NCBI GenBank assembly: GCA_937943605.1
Contig: CALEAW010000092.1
Span: 1-33,450, forward strand
Direction of reading: 5' to 3'
DNA length: 33,450 nucleotides
DNA from: an uncultured Sutterella sp.
Lineage (GTDB): Bacteria > Pseudomonadota > Gammaproteobacteria > Burkholderiales > Burkholderiaceae_F
Every line of letters begins with the position of its first letter. Position 1 is the stretch's first letter. Positions 1-6,864 of the stretch are shown here, in pieces. The translations under genes and the position numbers were made by a program. The notes beneath the pieces are model-generated. The model did no database searches. It was not told the origin of the DNA and worked only from the letters and a program-made list of their open reading frames with translations.

Positions 1-11
1 GTAATGTCTGC

Positions 12-785
12 TCAGATTTTTGTCTTGAGTGCACATTCTTTTGGGAAGTTCAGGTGTAACTGACCGCTATTCTTTGTGAAGTCGACGTTCGTGAGTGTGA
101 GCTTGCCGCCAGAAACCGCCACGGCACCACCCTTACCGCCACCTGCAACACCCGTGGCCTTATTGCCTTCAAAGCTGGTGTTCGTGATAGTGGTTTCTCC
201 ATCGGTCGAATAGACGGCACCACCGTTTGCGCGAGCAGTGTTGTTCTTAAAGACAGACTGATCAACGACTAACTTACCTTTGTAGTTGTTGATCTGACCA
301 AACGCTGTGGTGTTGCCTTCAAAGGTGTTGTTAGTGACTTCTAACGTAGCACCGTTAGAGACCTTCACAAGACCACGCTTCATTTCGAAGCTATTGTTCT
401 TGAAGGTGTAGCCATCCAACTTCTTGGTGTTTTTGTCGACATACATGAAAGCGCCGAGATGCATGTCGGCTTTGGCTTTTTCGAAGGCTTGTTTAGCTTC
501 GTCGCTAGCGTTAGACGCCTCAGCTTTCTTTTTCAGTTCGACGAATTCGGCAGCGGTTAAACCAGTTTTACCAACATAATTAGTTGTTACCGTTGCTTCA
601 GGCGCCTGGGGTGTTTCAGTCAGCTGAGAAGGTTCGGCTGCCTGAGCAACACCAGCTACCATCAAGGCGGCAGCGGTGGCGACCACAGTCTTGGTGCCCT
701 TGGCCTGAACGCAGGATGTGATTTCGTTCACGACCATCAAGGCGCCACGCGCCTTGTTAAAAACTACTCGGAATGTAGAGTTCAT
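12..785 (-). CDS. Autotransporter N-terminal fragment with ESPR signal peptide and PMP-type passenger repeats (truncated)
   Basis: The first 50 residues form an extended signal peptide of the ESPR type: the N-terminal stretch with FNKARGALMVVNEITS is the classic ESPR motif, followed by a hydrophobic core and an AQA cleavage site near residue 49. The passenger shows Chlamydia PMP-like beta-helix repeats, with FxxN and GGAV motifs (FKNN..GGAVY near 180-192, FEGN..GGAV near 206-223, FTKN near 237). These are typical of type V secreted surface proteins. The frame then runs into an unrelated tail after NSGQ and stops, with no C-terminal beta-barrel, at 257 aa where intact relatives are far longer. 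The next frame stays open to the window edge, so a frameshift or rearrangement near base 55 is possible. The start ATG at 785 has a GAGGGAGA ribosome site upstream. It could be a remnant, a decoy short protein or a phase-variable gene; the window edge prevents a decision. Confidence 0.75.
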   Translation of the reverse strand: MNSTFRVVFNKARGALMVVNEITSCVQAKGTKTVVATAAALMVAGVAQAAEPSQLTETPQAPEATVTTNYVGKTGLTAAEFVELKKKAEASNASDEAKQAFEKAKADMHLGAFMYVDKNTKKLDGYTFKNNSFEMKRGLVKVSNGATLEVTNNTFEGNTTAFGQINNYKGKLVVDQSVFKNNTARANGGAVYSTDGETTITNTSFEGNKATGVAGGGKGGAVAVSGGKLTLTNVDFTKNSGQLHLNFPKECALKTKI

Positions 786-1467
786 TTAGGGTTCTCCCTC
801 GATTATCCGTACGACTTGTACGTCCTTCAAAGTCTCTAAGATATTTCATTAATATCGTTTAGTGTTAACCCTAGAATTATTTTGAAAATGGCAATAAACG
901 TTAGAGGCGAGATCGTTTGCGTTCTTACGTATATGTAATTTGGTGTGAAGATAGCTGTTACGAGAAAGCAACACGCATAAAACACTCATATTTGACTTTT
1001 TCAAAGAAAAGTGTGGCTTCATTTTTAACAGATTAAATCTGTTGGGTAGCTTGAAAGAGTAGGGGAGGCAGAGGGTATATCTTGTTAGGTTAGCGCGCAT
1101 TTGAAAAATACGAGCAAATCGCACACGCTTTCATAAAATTTATGAAAAGTAAATCTAAAGAATTTGAAGAGAATTTGAGTCGCCAAAGACTACAAAAAGG
1201 CTTTTTATACGAGATAAATGCCAAAAGTCGATCTTGAAGGTCGTGAAGGTTGTTCGTACGATAGAGGCTTTCTAATTTTTGCCGCGTGATCGACATCATG
1301 AGATGCGTGTCAATGTCACTCATACTTACCGCCGGTCTTTATAGAATTTGCAACAATCCATGCAATAAAGCGCCATCAAGAAGGTATAGACTTCGAAGTT
1401 CATAAGGCGCGTTCGATGTGTTTATTGCATGTTGAGCGACTTCTATCTTTGTATGCTTGAGTGAAAC
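786..1467. other. AT-rich intergenic region between the autotransporter fragment and the exporter gene
   Basis: 682 bases with no gene I can support. Two short minus-strand open frames (849-1124 and 1090-1323) have no recognisable motif. The region should hold the promoter of the minus-strand autotransporter fragment near 800-870 and that of the plus-strand exporter near 1330-1460. A long-range inverted repeat near the exporter is listed separately. Confidence 0.6.
1360..1430. repeat. 10-bp inverted repeat with a central palindrome upstream of the exporter
   Basis: ATGCAATAAA at 1360-1369 is the exact reverse complement of TTTATTGCAT at 1421-1430. GCGCC (1370-1374) and GGCGC (1406-1410) add further complementarity, and the perfect palindrome ACTTCGAAGT (1390-1399) lies between the arms. 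The structure ends 37 bases before the exporter start, so it is a candidate operator pair or leader-RNA structure. No known regulator site was recognised. Confidence 0.4.
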
Positions 1468-2394
1468 ATGACGCCCGTCGTTAAAGCGACTTGTATTGGT
1501 CTGTTGGCGCCCGCGCATTGGGGCATGAGTGTTGGAATCGTCCGTGGTGTGACGGAAGATTTTGGCCTTGGACCAGGCTTCACCATCATGTATGGCGTGG
1601 CCTTTTTATTTTTGTTGCTCCTTTTTGGTAAACCACCCCTTAAACGCTTTTCGCTCAAGTACCTGATCTTTGGCATTGGATCAGCGAATCTTTGTGCGCT
1701 TTGCTTTATCTTTTCGCTTTCGATGGCACAAAACGCAGAGCAAACAGTTCAGGTCGGAATGGTGAACTACCTATGGCCATGTTTGACCATCGTGTTTGCG
1801 GTGCTCTTTAACGGTGAGCGCGCTCGATGGTGGTTAGTGCCAGGTGTCTTGATATGCTTGGCTGGTGTCTTTGTTGTTTTGGGCGGTGAAAAAGGCTTTG
1901 ATCTCATGGGCTTTTTGGCAAGCTGGGGCGCTAACCCTTGGAGTTACACGATTGCGTTGATCGGTGCCTTTTTGTGGGCAAGCTATAGCTCCATGACTCG
2001 CGCTTGGTCTGACGGTAATAATCCGACGGTCGTGATCTTTTTTAACGACATGGTTGTGTTTTCGCTGATTTGGGCGTTGACGCCTAGCGCTCCGCTCGAG
2101 TGGTTCCATCCTGGCTGGATCGGCGTCTTTTTGGGTGCCGCTGCCATGGGGCTAGGCTATGGCGTTTGGACTTATGGGATGCAGCGAGGCAACATGACGT
2201 TGCTTGCGATCGGATCGTACTTTACGCCCGTCTTGTCATGTGTCTTTGCATCCTTTTGGATTGGCGCAGAACTCACGAGTACCTTTTGGCAGGGCGTTGG
2301 CTTGTTGGTTTTAGGGTCACTTGTTTGTTGGTCGTCTGTGCGTCCAACGAAGGCGCCTGAAAAGGTGGGTGAGCCTATCAAACTCAAGGCTTAA
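1468..2394 (+). CDS. yddG: YddG-like aromatic amino acid exporter, DMT superfamily
   Basis: This is a 308-aa polytopic inner-membrane protein with about ten hydrophobic segments and two EamA-type repeats. It matches the E. coli YddG pattern throughout: an IGLLAPAHW..VGIVRGV start, the VGMVNYLWPCLTI segment near 98-110, FNGE, a VLGG(E/D) loop near 138, GAFLWASY near 166, and a C-terminal stretch with GNMTLLAIGSYFTPVLS followed by FWQG. YddG exports aromatic amino acids and some toxic analogues by a carrier mechanism. The length equals that of the family. The ATG at 1468 aligns with the start of YddG, although no strong ribosome site precedes it. It appears to be a single-gene unit followed by a hairpin. 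Substrate choice within the DMT family is inferred from similarity only. Confidence 0.85.
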   Translation: MTPVVKATCIGLLAPAHWGMSVGIVRGVTEDFGLGPGFTIMYGVAFLFLLLLFGKPPLKRFSLKYLIFGIGSANLCALCFIFSLSMAQNAEQTVQVGMVNYLWPCLTIVFAVLFNGERARWWLVPGVLICLAGVFVVLGGEKGFDLMGFLASWGANPWSYTIALIGAFLWASYSSMTRAWSDGNNPTVVIFFNDMVVFSLIWALTPSAPLEWFHPGWIGVFLGAAAMGLGYGVWTYGMQRGNMTLLAIGSYFTPVLSCVFASFWIGAELTSTFWQGVGLLVLGSLVCWSSVRPTKAPEKVGEPIKLKA

Positions 2395-2427
2395 GCAAAC
2401 AACCTCACCGAAAACTTTCAATAAAAA

Positions 2428-2454
2428 GGGGCTGACCCAAAGTGAGCCAGCCCC
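2428..2454 (+). terminator. Terminator-like hairpin after yddG
   Basis: The arms GGGGCTG (2428-2434) and CAGCCCC (2448-2454) form a GC-rich 7-bp stem 34 bases after the yddG stop. The following plus-strand bases are only moderately T-rich. An A run before the stem gives a better T tract on the minus strand, so it may act in both directions. Confidence 0.5.
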
Positions 2455-2620
2455 TTCGTCTTTCACTTTACTTCTGACAGGCTCCAGGGGTGAGCCAGAC
2501 GGTTTACGTCCGGTGTTTCACACTAAGAGATCCCCACCTCTCTCAGAGCGAACGTAACTCCGTTTGAACTCGGAGCGAAAGCAAAGCAAAAGTCGACTGG
2601 TGCCGATGGTTGATCGGCGT

Positions 2621-2646
2621 GATTCTGTTCGACCTACAATGGGTCA
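2621..2646. promoter_or_regulatory. GATTCTG + TCGACCTA element, copy A
   Basis: GATTCTG (2621-2627) is followed by TCGACCTA (2629-2636) and an imperfect second half TGGGTCA (2640-2646). The same arrangement recurs at 9120 and 9421, 6.5 kb away, and the perfect palindrome is seen there. A binding site for one shared regulator is the likely meaning; the regulator is unknown. Confidence 0.4.
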
Positions 2647-2932
2647 TTTCGATGGTTGATGTCGTCACAAAGCGTGATGGGGTTATTATTTTTTGAAAAA
2701 CGCCAAAGTCGTGACAACAAAATACTAAAGCGCTCTATCATACGCGGCATTTCGTAACTCAATCTTAAAGGAATTGCGAGAGACTGAACGTTGTGCATCG
2801 GATCTAGTCCTTTTGGTGAGGGAAACGCCGATCAGTTAGCGTTTTACAAGATCGCGAAGAATTTTTAGGTGATCCTTGTTGCGTCGAATCGATATTGCTG
2901 GCTGATGTAGAGCGATGATGCTTGAATATTGT

Positions 2933-2978
2933 TATTGAGAACCAATCTCAATATTGTAGCGCTGCGATCCGCTACAAT
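2933..2978. repeat. Two adjacent inverted repeats upstream of the unknown 213-aa gene
   Basis: The first repeat is TATTGAGA (2933-2940), a 5-nt spacer, then TCTCAATA (2946-2953). The second starts on the last base of the first: ATTGTAGCG (2953-2961), an 8-nt spacer, then CGCTACAAT (2970-2978). All arms are perfect. They end about 75 bases before the chosen start at 3053, where a promoter would sit. Paired operators, or alternative leader hairpins, would explain them. Confidence 0.45.
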
Positions 2979-3052
2979 TAAAGCACTATTGCTTCTCGGT
3001 CGTTGTGACGCATATCGACCCTATCGTCAGACGACCGCTCAAAGGAAATTTC

Positions 3053-3694
3053 ATGCCAGCCGTGTTTGTTAAGCCTTCTCTTTCTTCTGTGGAGACGCCG
3101 CTCATTGACGCATTACGTCGTCGTGCTTTGCAATGGGTTAGAGCTAATGCCCGCGTGACGCGTGGTCAGTGGGTAGATGTGGTGTCGGTCAACGGTTTAA
3201 CGCTTGACGATTGGGTTCGCCAACTCGATAACCACAAGCGTTTGCCAGAGGTCTTTGAAGAAGTCGTCTTTGATTGCTATACGCGTGAAGCGCTACCCGA
3301 AGGCTTGACGGATGCCATGCTCGATGGCGCAACGGTTCGTGCTTTACCGTGGGTGCGTTGGACGCCAGCGAAGATCGAAGCATATGAAGCTGAAGTCATT
3401 TTGAGAGCCAAGGATAATCAAGTGCCGGCTGTACGTTATCGCCTTATGGCTAAAGCGGTGCCCTCGACGTCTCAGACTAAGCCAGACTATTTGACACCAG
3501 CAGAGCGTGCGAAGTTGTTAGGACGCGCAACTTACGACAAGAAGGATCTGTTATGGGACGACTCGATGGACTACGTGCGTCCTGGATTTAGAGATGCAAC
3601 CAAGTCCACGGCCCGTAAAGTTCGCGTGATGGCTGTTGAACGTTTGACGGCGCCCGTGCAGCTTTTGCCTATCAATCAGGTTGTGACAATATAA
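3053..3694 (+). CDS. Hypothetical protein, 213 aa, unrecognised family
   Basis: I do not recognise this protein. It is soluble, without signal peptide or membrane segment. It is rich in charged residues and looks mostly helical in the first 90 residues (an arginine-rich helix with ALRRRALQWVRANARV near 21-36), with a basic tail around 175-195. The ATG at 3053 is chosen because AAAGGA lies seven bases upstream; a GTG at 3005 in the same frame would add 16 residues without a ribosome site. Coding quality is good and codon use resembles the neighbours. Two stacked inverted repeats lie just upstream, and the downstream XRE gene is convergent with a gap of only tens of bases. A regulator or toxin-like role is possible but not shown. 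Confidence 0.7.
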   Translation: MPAVFVKPSLSSVETPLIDALRRRALQWVRANARVTRGQWVDVVSVNGLTLDDWVRQLDNHKRLPEVFEEVVFDCYTREALPEGLTDAMLDGATVRALPWVRWTPAKIEAYEAEVILRAKDNQVPAVRYRLMAKAVPSTSQTKPDYLTPAERAKLLGRATYDKKDLLWDDSMDYVRPGFRDATKSTARKVRVMAVERLTAPVQLLPINQVVTI

Positions 3695-3754
3695 AGGAAA
3701 GATCACTGAACACTCACAGCGCGCTGTCAAGAGTAAGCACCTTGGCGGCGCTTG

Positions 3755-4021
3755 TTATGGCTGGTTGTCGTGATGGGCTATGAGGGCCATACGCGTTTGA
3801 AAGGTATAGTCAAACGTCATATCTAAGGCTTGCATCACGATCAAAAAAGAACTCATGCGAATGTCTTCGCCTTTTTCTAAACGAATCAAGGTTTTCTTGG
3901 TGAGGCCTGTGGCTTCAGATAAGGCGTCTAATGAGTAGCCTAGTGCTTTGCGACGTAGTCTGACCGCTTCAATCAGATCATCAGGAAAAGTAGGGTAGTG
4001 ATGCAAAATGTCGGGGGTCAT
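3755..4021 (-). CDS. Small XRE-family helix-turn-helix regulator
   Basis: This is an 88-aa protein from the ATG at 4021; an in-frame GTG at 4081 would give 108 aa. It contains a compact XRE/Cro-type domain: RLRRKALGYSLDALSEATGL as helices 1-2, TKKTLIRLEKGEDIR as the recognition helix and following turn, then MSSFLIVMQALDM as the closing helix. Such proteins bind operator DNA as dimers. They are often antitoxins or solo repressors. No toxin gene is joined to it: the next gene on the same strand, upstream, is a YiiX-like protein stop-to-start distant at 4143. The closest other partner is the convergent unknown gene ending at 3694. The inverted repeats at 2933-2978 are a possible target, but that is a guess. 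Confidence 0.75.
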   Translation of the reverse strand: MTPDILHHYPTFPDDLIEAVRLRRKALGYSLDALSEATGLTKKTLIRLEKGEDIRMSSFLIVMQALDMTFDYTFQTRMALIAHHDNQP

Positions 4022-4142
4022 GGTTAGGGCAGACAATGAAGGTAAGGAGCCTACATTGTAGCGAAGTGCACGCAAACGCACGACGCTTTAGACTCAAAAC
4101 CCACGCCAATGATGCAGCCTACGACTCATGCTCGCAGCGTCT

Positions 4143-4850
4143 TTAACGTTCGTATAAAGTCGTCATGCCCGGATGCTCCCATAGCGCAGCGGGCATAAGG
4201 TAGTGACCACCAATGACAGGAACATCAACGAGGTCTCGCGGGACATCAAGCACTAGATCAGGCAATAAAGATTGCGTAACCAATGTCGTGCAATAGAGAG
4301 CATCGGGGTTGTCGGGCGAGAGTTGAAAGGGGGTGCCCAAGCGTTTTTCGGCACGTAGCGCACTTTGTGCCTTAATGTCATCTGACCAATGAGGGCGCTT
4401 TACACCAAAGCGGTGCCCATGCTGCAAGAAGGCTTCAAGGGATGATTGGATGACTTGATCGCGGTGTTTGGGATCATCTGTGGTTGTGGCGTGTGTGATC
4501 ACGACTGGATTGATTTTCGTCACCATGCCAACGTGAGAGTAGGGCGCGCGCGCTTCGGATTGCGCTCTGACGATCAGGTTACTTTCGGTACCAAACCCCC
4601 AGCGAAAAACAAGGTCTCCCACTTTTAAGGGTGGCATGTCTGCGACGTCTGCTAAGGTGAGCGGACGCACCGAATTAGTTTTTTGTGTCCCTATGTCGTC
4701 AGCGATGCCAGTCGTCATGACAAAATGAACGCCAACCGTCCCTAAGGCCAAACATAAGGTCACGGCAATAAAAAGGCCTGCTACCAAGCGTCGAGAGGTG
4801 GTTTTCGGCGCTTGGTGCTGAGGCACATTGTTTGATGGTGTGGTCTTCAC
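4143..4850 (-). CDS. YiiX/YebB-like permuted papain-fold (NlpC/P60 superfamily) protein, membrane-anchored
   Basis: This is a 235-aa protein with one N-terminal hydrophobic segment (about residues 24-48) that would act as an uncleaved anchor or signal. The rest shows the circularly permuted papain-like order of the YiiX/YebB family: LKVGDLVFRWG near 75-85, the histidine motif PYSHVGMV near 102-109, and later the cysteine motif ALYCTTLV near 184-191. In this family the His precedes the Cys, and members act on amide or thioester bonds of lipids or wall peptides; the substrate here is unknown. The start is GTG at 4850, nine bases after the stop of the preceding lipoprotein gene on the same strand. 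An AGG lies about eight bases upstream, so the two genes are probably translationally coupled and share a cell-envelope task. Confidence 0.75.
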   Translation of the reverse strand: MKTTPSNNVPQHQAPKTTSRRLVAGLFIAVTLCLALGTVGVHFVMTTGIADDIGTQKTNSVRPLTLADVADMPPLKVGDLVFRWGFGTESNLIVRAQSEARAPYSHVGMVTKINPVVITHATTTDDPKHRDQVIQSSLEAFLQHGHRFGVKRPHWSDDIKAQSALRAEKRLGTPFQLSPDNPDALYCTTLVTQSLLPDLVLDVPRDLVDVPVIGGHYLMPAALWEHPGMTTLYER

Positions 4851-4859
4851 GTGAGACGC

Positions 4860-5270
4860 CTATATCATGATCTTCCAGGTAGCACCCTTCTTGGTGAGTC
4901 TCACGTCTTCGAGTTTTTTAGAGCCATCACCAAAAATAACCCGACAATCCACGTGCACAATGTCTTTCACGGTTTCTTTAGGGTCACTTGTTTCAATACG
5001 CTTAATGCCGCCTCTCTTTTTGGCTTCATCTTTGGCTTCAGCCACCGCAGCGGAAATCTTGCCTTCAACCAACTTCACTTCCGCTGAATCATGGTCTTCA
5101 AAGTCCACGTACTTGAGCGCAGTGTCGGTGTCGCCTTCATACATGGCTTTAACAAAAGCGACGGCAACCTCGGTAGGTGTTTCTGGGTCACTACAGCCTG
5201 TTAAGGTGACCGTAGAAAGGCCGGCCATGCTTAGGAGAGCAGTGGCGAAAAAAGTACGACGAGTAAACAT
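4860..5270 (-). CDS. DUF4878-like lipoprotein with Tat-type signal, paralog 1
   Basis: This 136-aa protein begins with FTRRTFFATALL, a twin-arginine-like motif, and a lipobox LTGC ending at Cys26, so it should be a lipid-anchored periplasmic or outer-membrane protein. The mature part has an AVAFVKAMYEGDTDTALKYVD motif, typical of DUF4878/NTF2-like lipoproteins, and a C-terminal strand pair ending in KKGATWKI. It is the first gene of a probable two-gene unit with the YiiX-like gene (nine-base gap). A very strong AAGGAGGA ribosome site precedes the ATG at 5270. Two further paralogs follow in tandem upstream. The family's biochemical role is not established. Confidence 0.8.
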   Translation of the reverse strand: MFTRRTFFATALLSMAGLSTVTLTGCSDPETPTEVAVAFVKAMYEGDTDTALKYVDFEDHDSAEVKLVEGKISAAVAEAKDEAKKRGGIKRIETSDPKETVKDIVHVDCRVIFGDGSKKLEDVRLTKKGATWKIMI

Positions 5271-5332
5271 AGTCCTCCTTCATGTCGTAGTTGAGTTTAT
5301 ATGTCAAAAGCAGTTCATGTAGTTTTTTGACC

Positions 5333-5353
5333 AATATACACGGATTATGATGC
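5333..5353 (-). promoter_or_regulatory. Conserved extended -10 promoter of lipoprotein paralog 1
   Basis: Read on the minus strand this is GCATCATAATCC followed by GTGTATATT, an extended -10-like element about 63 bases from the ATG. The same element, with 17 of 21 positions or better conserved, sits at the same distance before paralog 2. The -35 side is weak. Function is inferred from conservation and position. Confidence 0.5.
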
Positions 5354-5429
5354 TGTTGGCGTTGCCTTGGAGTGATTGACTAGGCGACGCATACACTCTG
5401 TCCGTGAGCCTTTAAAACGTTAACAAAAT

Positions 5430-5478
5430 GCCTGAGCTCAAGTGTCGAATGTTGTCGTCGGCGCTTAAAGTCACAGGC
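5430..5478 (-). terminator. Likely terminator of lipoprotein paralog 2
   Basis: GCCTG (5430-5434) pairs with CAGGC (5474-5478) around a partly paired interior, and the minus-strand continuation ATTTTGTTA is T-rich. It shares the 21-bp segment at 5458-5478 (TCGGCGCTTAAAGTCACAGG plus C) with the stronger terminator at 6111-6169, so the duplication that made the lipoproteins included their 3' ends. Confidence 0.5.
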
Positions 5479-5498
5479 ATAGGTTTTAAAGGTGCGGA

Positions 5499-5915
5499 TT
5501 AAAGTTTTACTTTCCAGACGCCATCCTTCATGACGAGCCTGACGTTCTCACGCTTGGTTTTGCCATTTTCAAAAAGGACTTCGAGCTTGACGGACACAGT
5601 GTCCTTCGAGGCGTCAGATTCGTTAGGTTCTTTCAGGATTGTGATGTCCTTAACACCACCATCTTCTTCTGCGCGTTGCTTGGTGGTGAGCGCAGCGGCT
5701 GAAATCTTGCCTTCGGCATACTTCACTTGCGCTTCTTCAGCGCCTGACATATCCACAAATTTGAGCGCGGTCTTGCCGTCACCTTCATACATGGCTTTGG
5801 TGAAAGCTAGGGCGACGTCGGTCGGGCTTTCAGAACTGCAACCCGTTAAAGTGACCATAGAAAGGCCTGCCATGCCGATGACTGCTGATGCGATAAGCCT
5901 ACGACGAGTAAACAT
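5499..5915 (-). CDS. DUF4878-like lipoprotein with Tat-type signal, paralog 2
   Basis: This 138-aa paralog of the neighbours has the same order of parts: MFTRRRLIASAVIGMAG as a twin-arginine-like signal, the lipobox LTGCS with Cys26, ALAFTKAMYEGDGKTALKFVD, a KISAA segment, and a closing MKDGVWKVKL strand. Lipid-anchored export to the periplasmic face is expected from the lipobox. A near-perfect AAGGAGGA ribosome site precedes the ATG. It has its own promoter-like element and its own terminator, so it is probably expressed alone. Identity with paralog 1 is high in the signal and the first third and lower in the lysine-rich middle, suggesting divergence after tandem duplication. Confidence 0.8.
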   Translation of the reverse strand: MFTRRRLIASAVIGMAGLSMVTLTGCSSESPTDVALAFTKAMYEGDGKTALKFVDMSGAEEAQVKYAEGKISAAALTTKQRAEEDGGVKDITILKEPNESDASKDTVSVKLEVLFENGKTKRENVRLVMKDGVWKVKL

Positions 5916-5979
5916 ATTCCTCCTTAATGTCTGTGTTATGTTTGAGTGTCAAAGTGGTTAAAGTGATAGTTTTCTGCTA

Positions 5980-6000
5980 AATATACACAGTTTTTGATGC
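5980..6000 (-). promoter_or_regulatory. Conserved extended -10 promoter of lipoprotein paralog 2
   Basis: Minus-strand GCATCAAAAACT followed by GTGTATATT, 65 bases before the ATG at 5915. It matches the element before paralog 1 in sequence and distance. Confidence 0.5.
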
Positions 6001-6110
6001 GCTTGTTGGATGCTTGCATAAAGTCACGCTTGTGGCACACACAGGCTGCTCTTAACGTGGTGTGACTAGTGGCTCAGGATTTTGTCTGTGACGACGTTTT
6101 CATAGGCAAC

Positions 6111-6169
6111 AAAAAAAGCCTGTAGCCTTAAGCGCTCCGATGTGGTTTTCGGCGCTTAAAGTCACAGGC
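6111..6169 (-). terminator. Rho-independent terminator of lipoprotein paralog 3
   Basis: GCCTGT (6118-6123) pairs with ACAGGC (6164-6169), and TTAAGCGC (6128-6135) with GCGCTTAA (6152-6159), making a long interrupted stem. On the minus strand it is followed at once by seven T residues (6111-6117 read in reverse). It lies 27 bases beyond the stop of paralog 3. Confidence 0.8.
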
Positions 6170-6195
6170 GCGAGATTCGACGCGATGTTTTTGCG

Positions 6196-6621
6196 TTAGA
6201 AGCCCAATTGGACCTTCCAGGTTTCACCCTTCTTGGCGAGCTTCACACCTTCGATCTTGGACGTGTCGTTGCCGAAAGCAGCCTTCACCTGAATACGGAG
6301 GACACCCTTCGAGAGTTCAGCTTCGCCAGGTTTGGCGATGGCGGTCACATCCTTGAGACCGCCTTGCTTATCGGCACGTTCTTTAGCATCAGCAGCTGCG
6401 GCGGAAATCTTTTCTTCGGCAAGCTTCAAAGCAGGTTCTTCAGCGCCTTCAAGGTCAACATACTTGAGGGCTTCTGCGGCATCACCTTTGTAGAGTGCTT
6501 CAACAAAAGCCACAGCAACATCACAAGGGCGCTTTGGTTCGCCACAGCCTGTTAATGTGAACATAGAAAGTGCGGCAACGCTAAGCGTGGCAGATTGAAT
6601 AAAAGCGCGGCGTGTAAGCAT
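6196..6621 (-). CDS. DUF4878-like lipoprotein with Tat-type signal, paralog 3
   Basis: This is a 141-aa lipoprotein from the ATG at 6621, chosen because AAAGGA lies seven bases upstream and the start then aligns with both paralogs; an in-frame ATG at 6660 would add 13 residues that break the signal. The signal MLTRRAFIQSATLSVAAL contains TRRAFIQ, the best twin-arginine match of the three, and the lipobox LTGC. The body repeats the family pattern: VAVAFVEALYKGDAAEALKYVDLEG near 40-60, KISAAAADAKERADKQGGLKDV, and a final KKGETWKVQL. It is the outermost of three tandem copies on this strand and ends in the strong terminator at 6111-6169. A role in envelope physiology is inferred only from location. 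Confidence 0.8.
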   Translation of the reverse strand: MLTRRAFIQSATLSVAALSMFTLTGCGEPKRPCDVAVAFVEALYKGDAAEALKYVDLEGAEEPALKLAEEKISAAAADAKERADKQGGLKDVTAIAKPGEAELSKGVLRIQVKAAFGNDTSKIEGVKLAKKGETWKVQLGF

Positions 6622-6864
6622 AGTTTTCCTTTTGATTGTGGGATTTGATTGTGGATGCAACCGCTGTTACATCGTTTTGGTGCAATAAAGCTTACACTTT
6701 TTGGCTCTGCTCGTGTGCTTATGATCCCTCAGGACTTGGTCGATGGTCTTGACAATTGCCGAACTATCAAGATAAAAACGGTGAGATTGATAGATGACAA
6801 AGTTGACCCATGGCCGATTCGGTGCTTTAATCGCCAAGGTGTTTTGTGAGAGTCTTTGAGAACG

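Larger units (their letters stand above)
2395..3052. other. Intergenic region with hairpin, a GATTCTG/TCGACCTA element and tandem inverted repeats
   Basis: About 660 bases with no supported gene. It contains a terminator-like hairpin after yddG, a copy of the GATTCTG...TCGACCTA element at 2621-2646, and two adjacent inverted repeats at 2933-2978 just before the next gene. The plus-strand open frame at 2321-2557 is a shadow that begins inside yddG. The middle part (2480-2620) has small hairpins such as GGCTC/GAGCC at 2480-2496, but nothing that I recognise as a known RNA. Confidence 0.5.

Noticed and set aside
849..1323. Two overlapping minus-strand frames (849-1124 and 1090-1323)
   Set aside because: AT-rich region, no ribosome site of note for the first, no recognisable motif in either, and they overlap each other; kept as intergenic.
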